Shown here: positions 53,889 through 62,883 of the stretch, in pieces
How the letters are laid out: the number at the start of each line of letters is the position of its first letter
Position numbering within the stretch: the first letter of the stretch is position 1
NCBI RefSeq assembly: GCF_013032505.1
Contig: NZ_WQCG01000003.1
Location: 372,001-436,000, forward strand
Length of the DNA stretch: 64,000 nt
Origin: Ruegeria atlantica
GTDB lineage: Bacteria > Pseudomonadota > Alphaproteobacteria > Rhodobacterales > Rhodobacteraceae
Direction of reading: 5' to 3'
Program-made: the position numbers and the translations under genes
The notes under the pieces: model-generated
The model's database searches: none
Seen by the model: only the letters and a program-made list of their open reading frames with translations
What the model was told of the DNA's origin: nothing

Positions 53889-54745
53889 GCCGCATTCTCC
53901 TCGGCCAGTCGGCCTTTGTGGCCCGCTTTTCGGCGTGACCGGCAAAAATCAGTGTCGGAACAGACAAACATGCGGTTGCCAGCATCATCCATGATCACTT
54001 CGTCCAGATAGCTGTCATCGCTGCCGCACAAGTCGCATGGATGAGCGGCCTTGGTTGCCTCGAAAGGATAGTCCTCGAAATCCAGGCTGACGACCTTGGT
54101 GTGCGGGGGAACTGCGTAAATTCGTTGTTCGCGACCTGCGCCAAATAGTTGGATCGCGTCCATCTCAAGCTTTGGATTGTCGAATTTCGGGATCGGCGAC
54201 GGGTCCATCACATAGCGGTCAGACACTTTCACCGGATAGGCATATGCGGTCGAGATCGCCCCGTGTTGGCTGATGTCTTCATACAGTTTCACATGCATCA
54301 GCCCGTATTCTTCAAGACTGTGCATCTTGCGCGTTTCCGTTTCGCGCGGTTCCAAAAAGCGCAAAGGTTCCGGAATTGGCACCTGATACACGATAATCTG
54401 ATCCTCGCGTAGCTTCGCTTCGGGGATACGATGGCGGGTCTGGATAATGGTGGCCTTCTCGGTTTCCTCAGTCGTTTCCACGCCTGCTGTGTTCTCAAAG
54501 AACTTGCGGATCGACACGGCGTTGGTGGTGTCATCTGCACCTTGGTCGATCACTTTTAACGTGTCCTCTGGCATCAATGTCGCGGCTGAAACCTGCACTC
54601 CACCGGTGCCCCAACCATAGGGCATCGGCATTTCACGACTGGCAAAAGGGACCTGATATCCGGGCACTGCCAGTCCTTTTAATATGGCGCGGCGGATCAT
54701 TCGCTTGGTTTGTTCGTCCAAATATGCGAAGTTATACTCATTCAT
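53885..54745 (-). CDS. phnJ: C-P lyase catalytic subunit PhnJ
   Basis: Radical-SAM enzyme that breaks the carbon-phosphorus bond of ribose-linked alkylphosphonates. 286 residues. Four cysteines at 237, 240, 262 and 268 (PCDLCG ... FVCSDTDFC) have the same spacing as the iron-sulfur/catalytic cysteines of E. coli PhnJ; AVPGYQVPFASREMPMPYGW near the N-terminus includes the glycine-radical region. Coupled to phnK. A 297-base gap separates it from phnI, which is unusual. Confidence 0.95.
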   Translation of the reverse strand: MNEYNFAYLDEQTKRMIRRAILKGLAVPGYQVPFASREMPMPYGWGTGGVQVSAATLMPEDTLKVIDQGADDTTNAVSIRKFFENTAGVETTEETEKATIIQTRHRIPEAKLREDQIIVYQVPIPEPLRFLEPRETETRKMHSLEEYGLMHVKLYEDISQHGAISTAYAYPVKVSDRYVMDPSPIPKFDNPKLEMDAIQLFGAGREQRIYAVPPHTKVVSLDFEDYPFEATKAAHPCDLCGSDDSYLDEVIMDDAGNRMFVCSDTDFCRSRRKAGHKGRLAEENAA

Positions 54746-55042
54746 TTTGATGTATCACTTTGTTTTTGGTGTTTTTGTGGACGTATTTTTGTTGGGCGCG
54801 CTGTTGTTAGCGCTGTTGCTGTATCTTTTCTTTCACTCGCGTCATGCGAAGCGTCGTCGCCGTGCGCAAAAGCGGGACCCGAAGGGCGAGTGGGAATCTG
54901 TTGGCGCGCGAAGGGACTCGCCGCCCGGTAGAAACCTGCGACGCCAATAAGGCGGGATGGTAAATTCCCCAGCTTAGCTGGCCGCCCCGTATATGCGGGC
55001 GCTATCCAGTTCATAGATGCCCCCTTTCCCTTGGCTCGACTT
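54746..55042. other. 297-base gap between phnJ and phnI
   Basis: Inside the otherwise contiguous phn operon. It includes a perfect 6-1-6 palindrome CCAGCT-T-AGCTGG (54969-54981), a GC stem around CCCCGTATATGCGGG (54985-54999), and a possible plus-strand small membrane protein (separate entry). No minus-strand gene is convincing. Confidence 0.5.
54750..54950 (+). CDS. Possible 66-residue membrane protein, opposite strand to phn genes
   Basis: Predicted product has one strong helix (FVDVFLLGALLLALLLYLFF) followed by a very basic segment (HSRHAKRRRRAQKR) and a polar tail, a common layout of small membrane proteins. There is no clear ribosome site before the ATG at 54750. It may be a chance ORF; the hydrophobic-then-basic pattern is the only support. 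Confidence 0.25.
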   Translation: MYHFVFGVFVDVFLLGALLLALLLYLFFHSRHAKRRRRAQKRDPKGEWESVGARRDSPPGRNLRRQ

Positions 55043-56134
55043 TCATTCCGCAGCCTCTTTCGGCTTTATCCGTTCTTCGGCTTCGCGTCGTAGTTTGCGA
55101 ACCAGTTCCAGCTCGGACTGGAAATCCACGTAGTGCGGCAGCTTGATATGCTCGAGGAAACCCGTCGCCTGAATGTTGTCCGCGTGGCTGAGCACGAATT
55201 CCTCGTCCTGCGCGGGTGCGCCCAGATTGTCTTCGCCCAACTCTTCCCAACGCAGGGCGCGATCCACCAAAGCCATCGCGATGGATTTCCGTTCAGACTG
55301 ACCAAACACCAAACCATAGCCACGGGTGAATTGCGGGGGTTCCGTCTTGGAACCTTTGAACTGGTTCACCGTCTCGCATTCGGTCAATTCGATTTCGCCG
55401 ATGTCGATGGCGAAACCCAGTTCCGGGATGTCCATCTCAACTGCGAGCTTTCCGATCCGCAACTCACCGACGAAAGCGTGATTGCGGGCGTAGCCGCGTT
55501 GGGTGGAATAGGCCATGCCCAGCACAAACCCCTCATCCCCGCGGGTTAGGGATTGCAGACGCAGGGGGCGGTTCGACGGAAACTCCATCGGTTCGCGCGT
55601 CAGATCACCAGGGGTGGCGTCACTGGCGGGTTCATCCTGAATAATGTCCTCACCCTTCAGGAACTCCGTGATATGTGGCGTCGCCTCGGTTCGGGGTTGC
55701 AATGTGGGTGCGACCGGAACCTCACCTTCTGCGGCCAATTTGAAGTCCAGCAAGCGGTGCGTGTAATCAAAGGTTGGCCCCAGCACCTGCCCACCCGGCG
55801 CATCCTTGAACGTGGCCGAGATCCGTCGATCACACGCCATTTCATCCGTCTTGACGGGGTTCGAATAACCAAGTCGCGGCAACGTCGTTCGGTATGCCCG
55901 TATCAGAAAGATCGCTTCGATCAGATCGCCACGCGCTTGTTTAATGGCCAAAGCCGCCAGATCGGGGTCGTACAAAGACCCCTCGGCCATCACCCGGTTG
56001 ACTGCCAGACTCAGCTGCTCGCGGATTTGCGCGATGCTCAACTCGGCAATGTCGGGTGCGCCGCGACGTTCTTCCGCCAACCAGGCATGCGCGTTTTCGA
56101 TGGCCTTCTCGCCACCCTTGACTGCGACATACAT
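55043..56134 (-). CDS. phnI: C-P lyase subunit PhnI
   Basis: 363-residue core subunit that joins ribose to the phosphonate with displacement of adenine. MYVAVKGGEKAIENAHAWLA is the family N-terminus, and IDIGEIELTECE, YSTQRGYARNHAFVGELR are conserved. The gene has three bases to phnH and is followed by a long gap before phnJ. Confidence 0.94.
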   Translation of the reverse strand: MYVAVKGGEKAIENAHAWLAEERRGAPDIAELSIAQIREQLSLAVNRVMAEGSLYDPDLAALAIKQARGDLIEAIFLIRAYRTTLPRLGYSNPVKTDEMACDRRISATFKDAPGGQVLGPTFDYTHRLLDFKLAAEGEVPVAPTLQPRTEATPHITEFLKGEDIIQDEPASDATPGDLTREPMEFPSNRPLRLQSLTRGDEGFVLGMAYSTQRGYARNHAFVGELRIGKLAVEMDIPELGFAIDIGEIELTECETVNQFKGSKTEPPQFTRGYGLVFGQSERKSIAMALVDRALRWEELGEDNLGAPAQDEEFVLSHADNIQATGFLEHIKLPHYVDFQSELELVRKLRREAEERIKPKEAAE

Positions 56135-56137
56135 TGC

Positions 56138-56713
56138 TTAGGTCTCCATGCTGATCCGGGTACTGCGCGGAAGGGCTGCAACCCGGTTCCCGCAGGTGAA
56201 AAAGAAGTCGCACCCAAGCGGGTACAAAGCCGCATTGGCCTGCAACGCCGGAATATCCGGCAAGAAAAGCTGAGCCGTTCCCTTGATCCCCGGACCGCTT
56301 AGCTCGGCACCGGCCTGTTGCAACTCGTCACATTCTACAATCAATGTGGCCGACCGATCCGGGTATTCAGCGGTGCCGATACGGTAAGTGCCCAATGACC
56401 CCAGCTCGGCCCAGCGCCCGACGGCGAAATCTGCATCGGCCGCCTGCGCAAGGGGCGCGCCGGTGTGAAAGGTCAGCCACTCGCGCACTGCATCGGTATT
56501 GATCGCGCCAGCCAAGTGCACCTTTGTCTCGGGATCACACAGAGTCAGCAACAGCGTTCCCGCTGCAGTAGACAAGGGGTTTGGAGGGCGACTGCCGTTT
56601 AGTTCACGGATTTCGCCGGGCCGGGCCATTACGGTCATGGCGGCGCGGAATGCATGCGCGGCCTGGACCGGTGCGTTCTGAAAACCGCCAGAATAGTGGG
56701 GTTGCGCCGTCAT
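56138..56713 (-). CDS. phnH: C-P lyase subunit PhnH
   Basis: 191-residue core subunit. GGFQNAPVQAAHAFRAAMTV then ARPGEIRELNG at the N-terminus and LSGPGIKGTAQL are family features. The ATG at 56713 overlaps the phnG TGA by one base (TGATG). Confidence 0.92.
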   Translation of the reverse strand: MTAQPHYSGGFQNAPVQAAHAFRAAMTVMARPGEIRELNGSRPPNPLSTAAGTLLLTLCDPETKVHLAGAINTDAVREWLTFHTGAPLAQAADADFAVGRWAELGSLGTYRIGTAEYPDRSATLIVECDELQQAGAELSGPGIKGTAQLFLPDIPALQANAALYPLGCDFFFTCGNRVAALPRSTRISMET

Positions 56714-57171
56714 CAATCTTCTCCCCTCACCATGGTGAAAAACTCAACTTTTGTCGCCGCAGCCTTGGAAGCCCGACCCGTTTTGTCAGCCTCCATCTGC
56801 TCTTTGAGCGGCGCGATCACCTGATCATGAACCGTACCCGCTGCGGGGGTCTGCATCAGAGCATCTATCAAGGCGGCCACTTCGGCCTTCGGTTTAGACC
56901 GGCCCTGCACGTACCCATGTCCAACTGTTCCATCCTGCAACATCAGTGAACAGCGTGTGACGGTCATTTCACCAAGATTGAACCGATCGCCCGTGCCTCC
57001 AGCGCGCCCGCGCACCATGACCCCGCCGATTTCGGGGCTTCGCAGCCACTCAAAGCTCGGGTGGGTTTCGTACCTGTCCCAGAGTGTCATCAACGCACTT
57101 TCTGGCGCACGCGCCAACAGACCCATCCAGTCCTGCCGTTCCGCGTTCAATATTTTTGTCTGATCTGCCAT
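56713..57171 (-). CDS. phnG: C-P lyase subunit PhnG
   Basis: 152-residue core subunit, first gene of the C-P lyase operon. RQDWMGLLARAPESAL, FNLGEMTVTRCSL and GHGYVQGRSKPKAEVAALID are typical. GAGG stands before the ATG at 57171 (MADQTKIL); codons upstream to 57210 overlap the operator and are unlikely. A strong promoter and operator lie immediately upstream. Confidence 0.93.
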   Translation of the reverse strand: MADQTKILNAERQDWMGLLARAPESALMTLWDRYETHPSFEWLRSPEIGGVMVRGRAGGTGDRFNLGEMTVTRCSLMLQDGTVGHGYVQGRSKPKAEVAALIDALMQTPAAGTVHDQVIAPLKEQMEADKTGRASKAAATKVEFFTMVRGED

Positions 57172-57189
57172 CAAAGCCTCTTGGCCGGG

Positions 57190-57218
57190 TTGTCTATCTA
57201 AACTATACAACTAGACAA
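57190..57218. promoter_or_regulatory. Probable PhnF operator between phnG and phnF
   Basis: TTGTCTA (57190-57196) and TAGACAA (57212-57218) are exact inverse repeats separated by 15 AT-rich bases. The site lies right at the predicted phnG start of transcription and upstream of divergent phnF, as expected for a GntR/PhnF repressor that controls both. Confidence 0.6.
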
Positions 57219-57247
57219 ATATTACAGCTCACCGCTGCAGCTGGCAA
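57219..57247 (-). promoter_or_regulatory. Sigma-70 promoter of the phnG operon
   Basis: On the minus strand TTGCCA (57247-57242), 17 bases, TAATAT (57224-57219). Near-consensus -10 and ideal spacing; transcription would start near 57212, inside the TAGACAA half of the operator. Confidence 0.65.
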
Positions 57248-57274
57248 TCCGCAACCTTGTGAAGTTTTGATGAC

Positions 57275-57985
57275 ATGAGAAAAACACCCGTCTGGAAAGG
57301 TATCGCGCTGCACCTGACATCGGACATTGCGGAAGGTCGATACAACACCGGCGACCGCCTGCCGACCGAAGCGCAGTTGGCAGCAAAACACGGGGTCAAC
57401 CGCCATACGGTGAGACGCGCGCTGTCAGATTTGGCGGACCAAGGTCTGGTGCATGCCCGCCGCGGCGCCGGCGTTTTCGTGGCTGCCCGCCCGACCGATT
57501 ATGCCATCGGCAAACGCGTCCGATACCACAAAAGCATCTCGGCCAGTGGCAAGATCCCCGGAAAAAAGATCCTGACACTGACGACGCGTGCCGCAGATGA
57601 AACTGAAGCGGAGGCATTGGAAATAGCGGTAGGCGATCAGGTACACGTATATGACGGGCTGTCACTGGCCGACGGGCAACCAATCGGACTATTTCAAAGC
57701 GTTTTTCCCGCTGATCGCCTGCCTGGCATTCTTGAAGCTCTTTCGGAAACGGAATCTGTGACAAAGGCTTTGAAGCAATGCGGGATCGAGGACTACACCC
57801 GAATCTCGACGCGCTTGACGGCGCGCGCGGCGACGGCAACGCAAGCCCTGCACCTTCGAGTGACCGAGGGTGCGCCGGTTCTGTTTTCCGTTGGCGTCAA
57901 CGCAGATCCGAATGGTCTGCCCGTTGAATTTGGCCGCACAGTCTTTGCCGGCGACCGGGTGACTCTGACCCTGAACGAGGACTAG
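57275..57985 (+). CDS. phnF: GntR-family phosphonate regulator PhnF
   Basis: 236 residues. N-terminal GntR winged helix (GDRLPTEAQLAAKHGVNRHT, then VRRALSDLADQGLVHARRGAG) and a C-terminal UTRA ligand-binding domain. It is divergent from phnG and is the likely repressor of the phosphonate locus, binding the palindrome at 57190-57218. Ligand unknown. Confidence 0.93.
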   Translation: MRKTPVWKGIALHLTSDIAEGRYNTGDRLPTEAQLAAKHGVNRHTVRRALSDLADQGLVHARRGAGVFVAARPTDYAIGKRVRYHKSISASGKIPGKKILTLTTRAADETEAEALEIAVGDQVHVYDGLSLADGQPIGLFQSVFPADRLPGILEALSETESVTKALKQCGIEDYTRISTRLTARAATATQALHLRVTEGAPVLFSVGVNADPNGLPVEFGRTVFAGDRVTLTLNED

Positions 57986-58083
57986 ACGGCAGATGCCCTC
58001 ACGCCTGTATTCAAGACGGAGGTTTCATCCCGTTGGGCGTAGCTGATCCGGACGCGTGTACGGGAGAATTATCGTCGATTTGC

Positions 58084-58704
58084 TCAGGCAGTTTCGTATT
58101 TCTCCAGAAATGCTTCGGCACTCAGGACGCGGAAATCCGGCAGGGCCGCGCGCAGCCGGGAGTTATCCCAATCCCACCAGGCCAATTCCATCATGCGATT
58201 TGCAACGCCTTGCGAATACCGGCCCCGGATCAGCTCAGCCGTGACACCACCAACGATCGTATAGGGCGCAACATCCTTGGTGACCACCGCACCTGAAGCG
58301 ATAATGGCCCCATGGCCGACGGTCACTTCGGGTTTGATGATCGCAGCATGGCCAATCCAGGTATCATGGCCGATCCGGGTGATGCGGCTGGCGCGATGTC
58401 CAAACCACTCCGCGTCATCTTCCGCATCATCCCAATAGTCCGCCGAGCGGTACAGAAAGTGATGCAATGACGCCTTCTCCATCGGATGATCCGTCGCGCC
58501 GATCCGCGTGAAGCTTGCGATGTTTGCGAATTTTCCGATTTCGGCATTCGCGATGTCACAGGTCCGGTCGCAATAGGAGTAATCACCAAAAACCGAATTC
58601 GCCACACGCGTCCCAGCGCCGATCTCGACAAACTCGCCAAAAGAGCTTGCAGTGATATTGCAATCAGGGTGGATAAACGGCTGGTCGGAACTCAGTCGTG
58701 GCAT
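58084..58704 (-). CDS. Hexapeptide-repeat acetyltransferase of phosphonate operons
   Basis: 206 residues, left-handed beta-helix of the CatB/xenobiotic acetyltransferase type: TRVANSVFGDYSYCDRTCDI, HDTWIGHAAIIKPEVTVGHG and IIASGAVVTKDVAPYTIVGG. This matches the hexapeptide transferase often found with phn genes; substrate not shown, perhaps an aminophosphonate. ATG at 58704 follows AAGGA; a GTG at 58731 overlaps the permease stop. Converges with phnF, gap of 98 bases with nothing notable. Confidence 0.85.
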   Translation of the reverse strand: MPRLSSDQPFIHPDCNITASSFGEFVEIGAGTRVANSVFGDYSYCDRTCDIANAEIGKFANIASFTRIGATDHPMEKASLHHFLYRSADYWDDAEDDAEWFGHRASRITRIGHDTWIGHAAIIKPEVTVGHGAIIASGAVVTKDVAPYTIVGGVTAELIRGRYSQGVANRMMELAWWDWDNSRLRAALPDFRVLSAEAFLEKYETA

Positions 58705-58727
58705 GGTTTTGGTGTCCTTCGTTTGGG

Positions 58728-60095
58728 TCACGGCAGCAGGAATGGCTTTGCCTTGGCGTTCTTGGCTCTGCGTTTCTTGCCAGTCTCACCCTGGATAAGC
58801 CGCCGGCGCAGCCAACCCGAGAACCAGTCCATGAGCATCACCATCAGAATGATTAGGACGATGTAGTAAGCAACCTCTTCCCAGTCCTTCTGGGTGATGA
58901 TTGCCTGAGTCAGCAAAAGCCCAATGCCGCCGCCCGTGATCGCGCCGATCACGGTAGCACTGCGGGTGTTGGATTCGAGGAAATACAACAACTGGCTCAG
59001 AAGCACCGGCGTCACCTGCGGGATAACGCCAAAACGATACCGCTGCGGCGCATTGGCCCCTGTGGACTGAACGCCCTCAATCTGTTTTTGGTCCACATTT
59101 TCCAGCGCTTCCGAGAAGATTTTGCCGAAGGTTCCGGTATCGGTCACCAGAATGGCCAGCGCGCCGGTGAGTGGACCAGGTCCAAATGCACGCGCCAACA
59201 CAACCGTCCAGATCAGCGCGTCCACACCGCGAACAAAGTCAAACACACGGCGCGTCAGGAACCGGAGGGACTTAAGTGGGTTGAAATTGCGCGTTGCCAG
59301 AAAGGCCAGCGGCAGTGCGACCATGCCGGCGCCGAATGTGCCCAGGAGGGCCATCAGGATTGTCTCGAAGATGGCCCAGGCCACGTCCTGATGCCGCCAC
59401 ATCTTGTTGGTCCAGAAATCATTCAGGATTGCCCCGCCTTCGCCCTTTGCGGCGAGGCCCGCCAGTTCCCAGAGGGATTTGCCGTAATAAGGGCTGTCGA
59501 GCGTGAACCAGAACAGCTCCCACCCGTTGAAGTAACGGAACACCTCTGACCGGTTCCGCGTCACGGTCAAGCGCCCGGCATCCGTGGTGATCGCCATCCT
59601 GTTCTTGGAGACGTTGATCCAGTCCGGCACCTCGCCTGCGGGCAATTCGGCCTGAACTCCGGCCGACCGGGTTGGGGTGGCGCGGACGGTGCCATAGCAG
59701 GGGATATCGTATTCAACAGTCTCGGGGCCAAAGCGCACAATGTGGCCGTTTTCCAGATCGATCACCGTGGTATCGCCCAGCGAGACCCACTCCGGGGCCT
59801 CACCTTCGGGGTATGCGCCTTTGCGCTCACCCTCGATGGCAGCCGAGACTTCGCCAGTGCGGTTGTCACGCGTGACATGGGTTTTATAGCTATAGCTGTC
59901 GGCCACCAGCGTCTTGCCGTTTTCCCAGTTTGCCCGTTCGGCCAATCCCGGAACGTCGAAGGCAAAGAAGACATAGGCAAGGTAGGCAAGCACCAACGCG
60001 GGCAGTCCAAAGTTCGTCAGCCGTTTACGGATGAACAAACGGTCGGCCTCGGTCTTGAGCTCATAAATTGTCAGATTGGTGGCGAAGGTGCTCAT
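58728..60095 (-). CDS. phnE: Phosphonate ABC importer, permease PhnE (long form)
   Basis: 455 residues, about 170-190 more than a usual PhnE. After the first helix (PALVLAYLAYVFFAF) comes a large hydrophilic region (~residues 50-235), likely periplasmic, then the normal permease core with the EAA-type segment EALENVDQKQIEGVQSTGAN. Forms the channel with the shorter PhnE upstream. ATG overlaps its neighbour by four bases. Confidence 0.92.
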   Translation of the reverse strand: MSTFATNLTIYELKTEADRLFIRKRLTNFGLPALVLAYLAYVFFAFDVPGLAERANWENGKTLVADSYSYKTHVTRDNRTGEVSAAIEGERKGAYPEGEAPEWVSLGDTTVIDLENGHIVRFGPETVEYDIPCYGTVRATPTRSAGVQAELPAGEVPDWINVSKNRMAITTDAGRLTVTRNRSEVFRYFNGWELFWFTLDSPYYGKSLWELAGLAAKGEGGAILNDFWTNKMWRHQDVAWAIFETILMALLGTFGAGMVALPLAFLATRNFNPLKSLRFLTRRVFDFVRGVDALIWTVVLARAFGPGPLTGALAILVTDTGTFGKIFSEALENVDQKQIEGVQSTGANAPQRYRFGVIPQVTPVLLSQLLYFLESNTRSATVIGAITGGGIGLLLTQAIITQKDWEEVAYYIVLIILMVMLMDWFSGWLRRRLIQGETGKKRRAKNAKAKPFLLP

Positions 60096-60973
60096 GCCCG
60101 CGCTCCTTTTTCAGATCCGTGAGTCAGACGGTCACGCAGGATACCCGAGATCTGATCGACCACGACAATGGTGACAAACAGTAGCAGAAAGATCGCGGCA
60201 GCTTCGTCATAGCGCCCCTGCCCCCAGGACATCGAATTGCGCAATTCGTATCCAAGTCCGCCAGCGCCAACAAAACCCAGAATGGCCGAAGCGCGAATGT
60301 TTATCTCGAACCGCAGCAGCGCATAGCTGACATAGTTCGGGCCGACCTGTGGGATCACGCCCAGGTACATCCGCTGGGACCAGCTCGCGCCAACCGAATA
60401 CAGGCCTTCGACCGGTTTCAGCGAAGCGTTTTCGTTCACTTCAGAAAACAGTTTTCCAAGTGCCCCGGCTGTGTGAATGGCAATCGCGATCATCGCCGGA
60501 ACCGGGCCACCACCCAGCACGAAGATCAGGACCAGCGCGATTACGATCTCAGGTACAGCACGGCAGATATCGGCTATGCGACGGAACAGTGGGATTAACG
60601 AAGGCCACAAGGCCATGCCGCGCGTGGACATTAACGCCAGAAACGTTCCGCCGATTGCGCCGATCAGCGTTGAGGCTGCGGCGATGTTGAGCGTTTCAAC
60701 CAAAGCTGGGAAGAACTTCACAAGGTTTTCCGGCATCGCGCCGATCTTTTCCCACGCCTCCGATAAAACCTCGGCCGGGTAGTCGAAGATGCGGTGCCAG
60801 CCGTCAACAAAATTGCCGGCATTGCGGGCATCGGCTGTTCGGAAACCAGCGGCCATCAGGGCCACAAAAACGATCAGAAGGATACCACCATAGACCCGCT
60901 TGCGCCGTGTCATCTCGGAATAGTCGGCCCGGATCCGGTCGACGCTGGGGGACCCCGCGGTCAGGTCTGTCAT
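60092..60973 (-). CDS. phnE: Phosphonate ABC importer, permease PhnE
   Basis: 293 residues, standard size, about six helices and the EAA-loop segment VNENASLKPVEGLYSVGASW. AGGAG precedes the ATG at 60973. Together with the long PhnE it makes a two-permease importer common in alphaproteobacteria. ATGA overlap with the next gene. Confidence 0.93.
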   Translation of the reverse strand: MTDLTAGSPSVDRIRADYSEMTRRKRVYGGILLIVFVALMAAGFRTADARNAGNFVDGWHRIFDYPAEVLSEAWEKIGAMPENLVKFFPALVETLNIAAASTLIGAIGGTFLALMSTRGMALWPSLIPLFRRIADICRAVPEIVIALVLIFVLGGGPVPAMIAIAIHTAGALGKLFSEVNENASLKPVEGLYSVGASWSQRMYLGVIPQVGPNYVSYALLRFEINIRASAILGFVGAGGLGYELRNSMSWGQGRYDEAAAIFLLLFVTIVVVDQISGILRDRLTHGSEKGARA

Positions 60974-60996
60974 GGAATGCTCCTGAGTGGGTAAAA

Positions 60997-61021
60997 GGGG
61001 CCCGGTTTACCACCGGACCCC
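60997..61021 (-). terminator. Hairpin with T run between phnD and phnE
   Basis: Minus strand: GGGGTCCGG, TGGTAAA, CCGGGCCCC, then TTTT. A nine-base stem with one mismatch followed by a T run, 19 bases after the phnD stop. It should reduce expression of the permeases relative to the binding protein. Confidence 0.6.
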
Positions 61022-61040
61022 GATCATTGGAGATGCAGGC

Positions 61041-61943
61041 TTAGTTGGACTTCAACTTGCGTGCTTCGATGATGATTTCGTAAGCGTCGTGGGTGATCGG
61101 CATTAGCCCTTTGGATTCACCGCCCAGAACGTTGTACATGCAGTCGGGATCAATCGAATTCATCGAGGCCAGCATACCGGTCATCTTGATTTTGACATCT
61201 TCCGGCAGTTCAGTGCGCAGCACGAACGGGCCTTCAGGGATCGGAGCGGATTTCCAGATCTCGACCAGATCGTTCATGTCGACCAGACCGGCATCCACGG
61301 CACGGCGCAGCGCGCCGGACTGATAACCGTCTTCCCAGTCTCCCAGACCGTCGGCCCATGTCACACCACCATCAACGTCACCGTTGTTTACTGCCACGAT
61401 GGTCTGCTCATGGCCGCCGGTGAATTTTACTTCGCCAAAATAGTCACCCGAAGTCATGGTTGCGCCGGTGGCCTGTGGAATTTCGATCGACGGGATCAGG
61501 AAGCCCGAGGTCGAGTTAGGATCGCCGAAGCCGAAGGTCTTGTCCTTCATGTCTTCCAACGAGGCAATACCACTGTCCTTGCGGGCAAACCCGATCGAAT
61601 AATAACCGTAGCTGCCATCGGTGTTGACCTTGACCAGAACAGGCTCAACCGCTTCAGGATCGCTCAGGTAGGTTTTGGCGTAACCGGATGCACCCAGCCA
61701 GGCCATGTCGATGGTGCCACCCAGCAGCCCCTGAATTACGCCGTTGTAATCCGCGGGCGCGAACAGCTTGGTCTCGACACCCAGCAGGTCTTCAGTCTGC
61801 TGACGCAGGCATTCCTGCTTGCTCAGACGGTCCTGGGCGTTCTCGCCACCCAGAATGCCGATGCGGAACTCGCTGATTTCCTGAGCCATTGCAGGCGCGG
61901 CCATTGCAGTAGTGGCCACCAGGGCAGCAATAAGTTTTTTCAT
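61041..61943 (-). CDS. phnD: Phosphonate ABC importer, periplasmic binding protein PhnD
   Basis: 300 residues. Signal peptide MKKLIAALVATTAMAAPAMA to about residue 20. Mature part opens ISEFRIGILGGENAQDRL and contains GLLGGTIDMAWLGASGYAKT, typical of PhnD proteins that bind 2-aminoethylphosphonate and related ligands. Flanked by hairpins on both sides. Confidence 0.95.
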   Translation of the reverse strand: MKKLIAALVATTAMAAPAMAQEISEFRIGILGGENAQDRLSKQECLRQQTEDLLGVETKLFAPADYNGVIQGLLGGTIDMAWLGASGYAKTYLSDPEAVEPVLVKVNTDGSYGYYSIGFARKDSGIASLEDMKDKTFGFGDPNSTSGFLIPSIEIPQATGATMTSGDYFGEVKFTGGHEQTIVAVNNGDVDGGVTWADGLGDWEDGYQSGALRRAVDAGLVDMNDLVEIWKSAPIPEGPFVLRTELPEDVKIKMTGMLASMNSIDPDCMYNVLGGESKGLMPITHDAYEIIIEARKLKSN

Positions 61944-61966
61944 CTGTCTCTCTCCGGTTTGATGTG

Positions 61967-61985
61967 CCGGCCTTTCATCGGCCGG
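61967..61985. repeat. Intercistronic hairpin between phnC and phnD
   Basis: CCGGCC-TTTCATC-GGCCGG, perfect 6-7-6 stem, in the 64 bases between phnC and phnD. With the hairpin after phnD it would shield the phnD mRNA segment from decay. Confidence 0.5.
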
Positions 61986-62007
61986 TCGATGAAAAGGGTG
62001 GTGGGGC

Positions 62008-62829
62008 TTAGATGGTGGCTTCGGCTTCCATCAGGGCCTTTTGGGTCGCGTCGAGCGTTTCGATCTCGGTCGAGGTCGCCTCTTCCGAGAAGCTGGCATC
62101 GGCACCATAGATTTCGCGGGCCACGCCAGTTGTCAGTTGCTCGGGCAGGCCATCAAAGACAATTCGGCCGTCGCGCATACCAACGACGCGGTCGCAATAG
62201 CGGCGCGCTGTGTCCAGTGTGTGCAGGTTGGCGATGACGGTACGGCCGTCTTCTTCATGGATACTACGCAGTGCCTGCATAACGACTTGTGCGTTCATTG
62301 GATCCAGCGAGGCGATGGGCTCGTCCGCCAGAATGATGCTGGGGTTCTGCATCAGCGCTCGCGCAATGGCGACGCGTTGTTGCTGGCCGCCCGATAGTGC
62401 CTCGGCGCGTTTGGGCGCATGCTCGGCGATGCCAAGGCGATCCAGAATATCGATGGCGCGATGGATGTCTTCCATCGGGAACAGGTTGAACATGGTCGCC
62501 AACGTCGAGTGGCGGTTCAGCGTTCCGTGCAGTACATTCGATACCACATCCATGCGCGGCACGAGGTTGAATTGCTGAAAGATCATCGCGCAATCGGCTT
62601 GCCATGCGCGTTTGTCACGGCCCTTCAGCTTGGTGACATCGCGGCCTTCGAACAGGATTTCACCGTCGCTTGCATCGGTCAGGCGATTGATCATCCGCAA
62701 CAGGGTCGACTTGCCCGCGCCGGACCGCCCGATGATGCCAATCATGCAAGGCTTGTCTACATCCAGCGTGGCTGCATCTACGGCTACGTTTTCGCCGAAG
62801 CGCTTGGTCAGTTTTTCTATCCGCAGCAC
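62008..62829 (-). CDS. phnC: Phosphonate ABC importer, ATPase PhnC
   Basis: 273 residues. Walker [14 protein letters not shown], signature [14 protein letters not shown], Walker [16 protein letters not shown] start at 62829 with GGGGGTGG upstream. First gene of phnC-phnD-phnE-phnE-acetyltransferase. Confidence 0.95.
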   Translation of the reverse strand: MLRIEKLTKRFGENVAVDAATLDVDKPCMIGIIGRSGAGKSTLLRMINRLTDASDGEILFEGRDVTKLKGRDKRAWQADCAMIFQQFNLVPRMDVVSNVLHGTLNRHSTLATMFNLFPMEDIHRAIDILDRLGIAEHAPKRAEALSGGQQQRVAIARALMQNPSIILADEPIASLDPMNAQVVMQALRSIHEEDGRTVIANLHTLDTARRYCDRVVGMRDGRIVFDGLPEQLTTGVAREIYGADASFSEEATSTEIETLDATQKALMEAEATI

Positions 62830-62883
62830 GTGCCACCCCCAATTCGTGTTGGCGGTCAGCTACAGACCGGATTCAACGGCTTT

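Noticed and set aside
54742..55014. 90-codon minus-strand frame in the phnJ-phnI gap
   Set aside because: No hydrophobic core or motif, no ribosome site; composition looks random, and it does not overlap its neighbours in the coupled manner of the operon.
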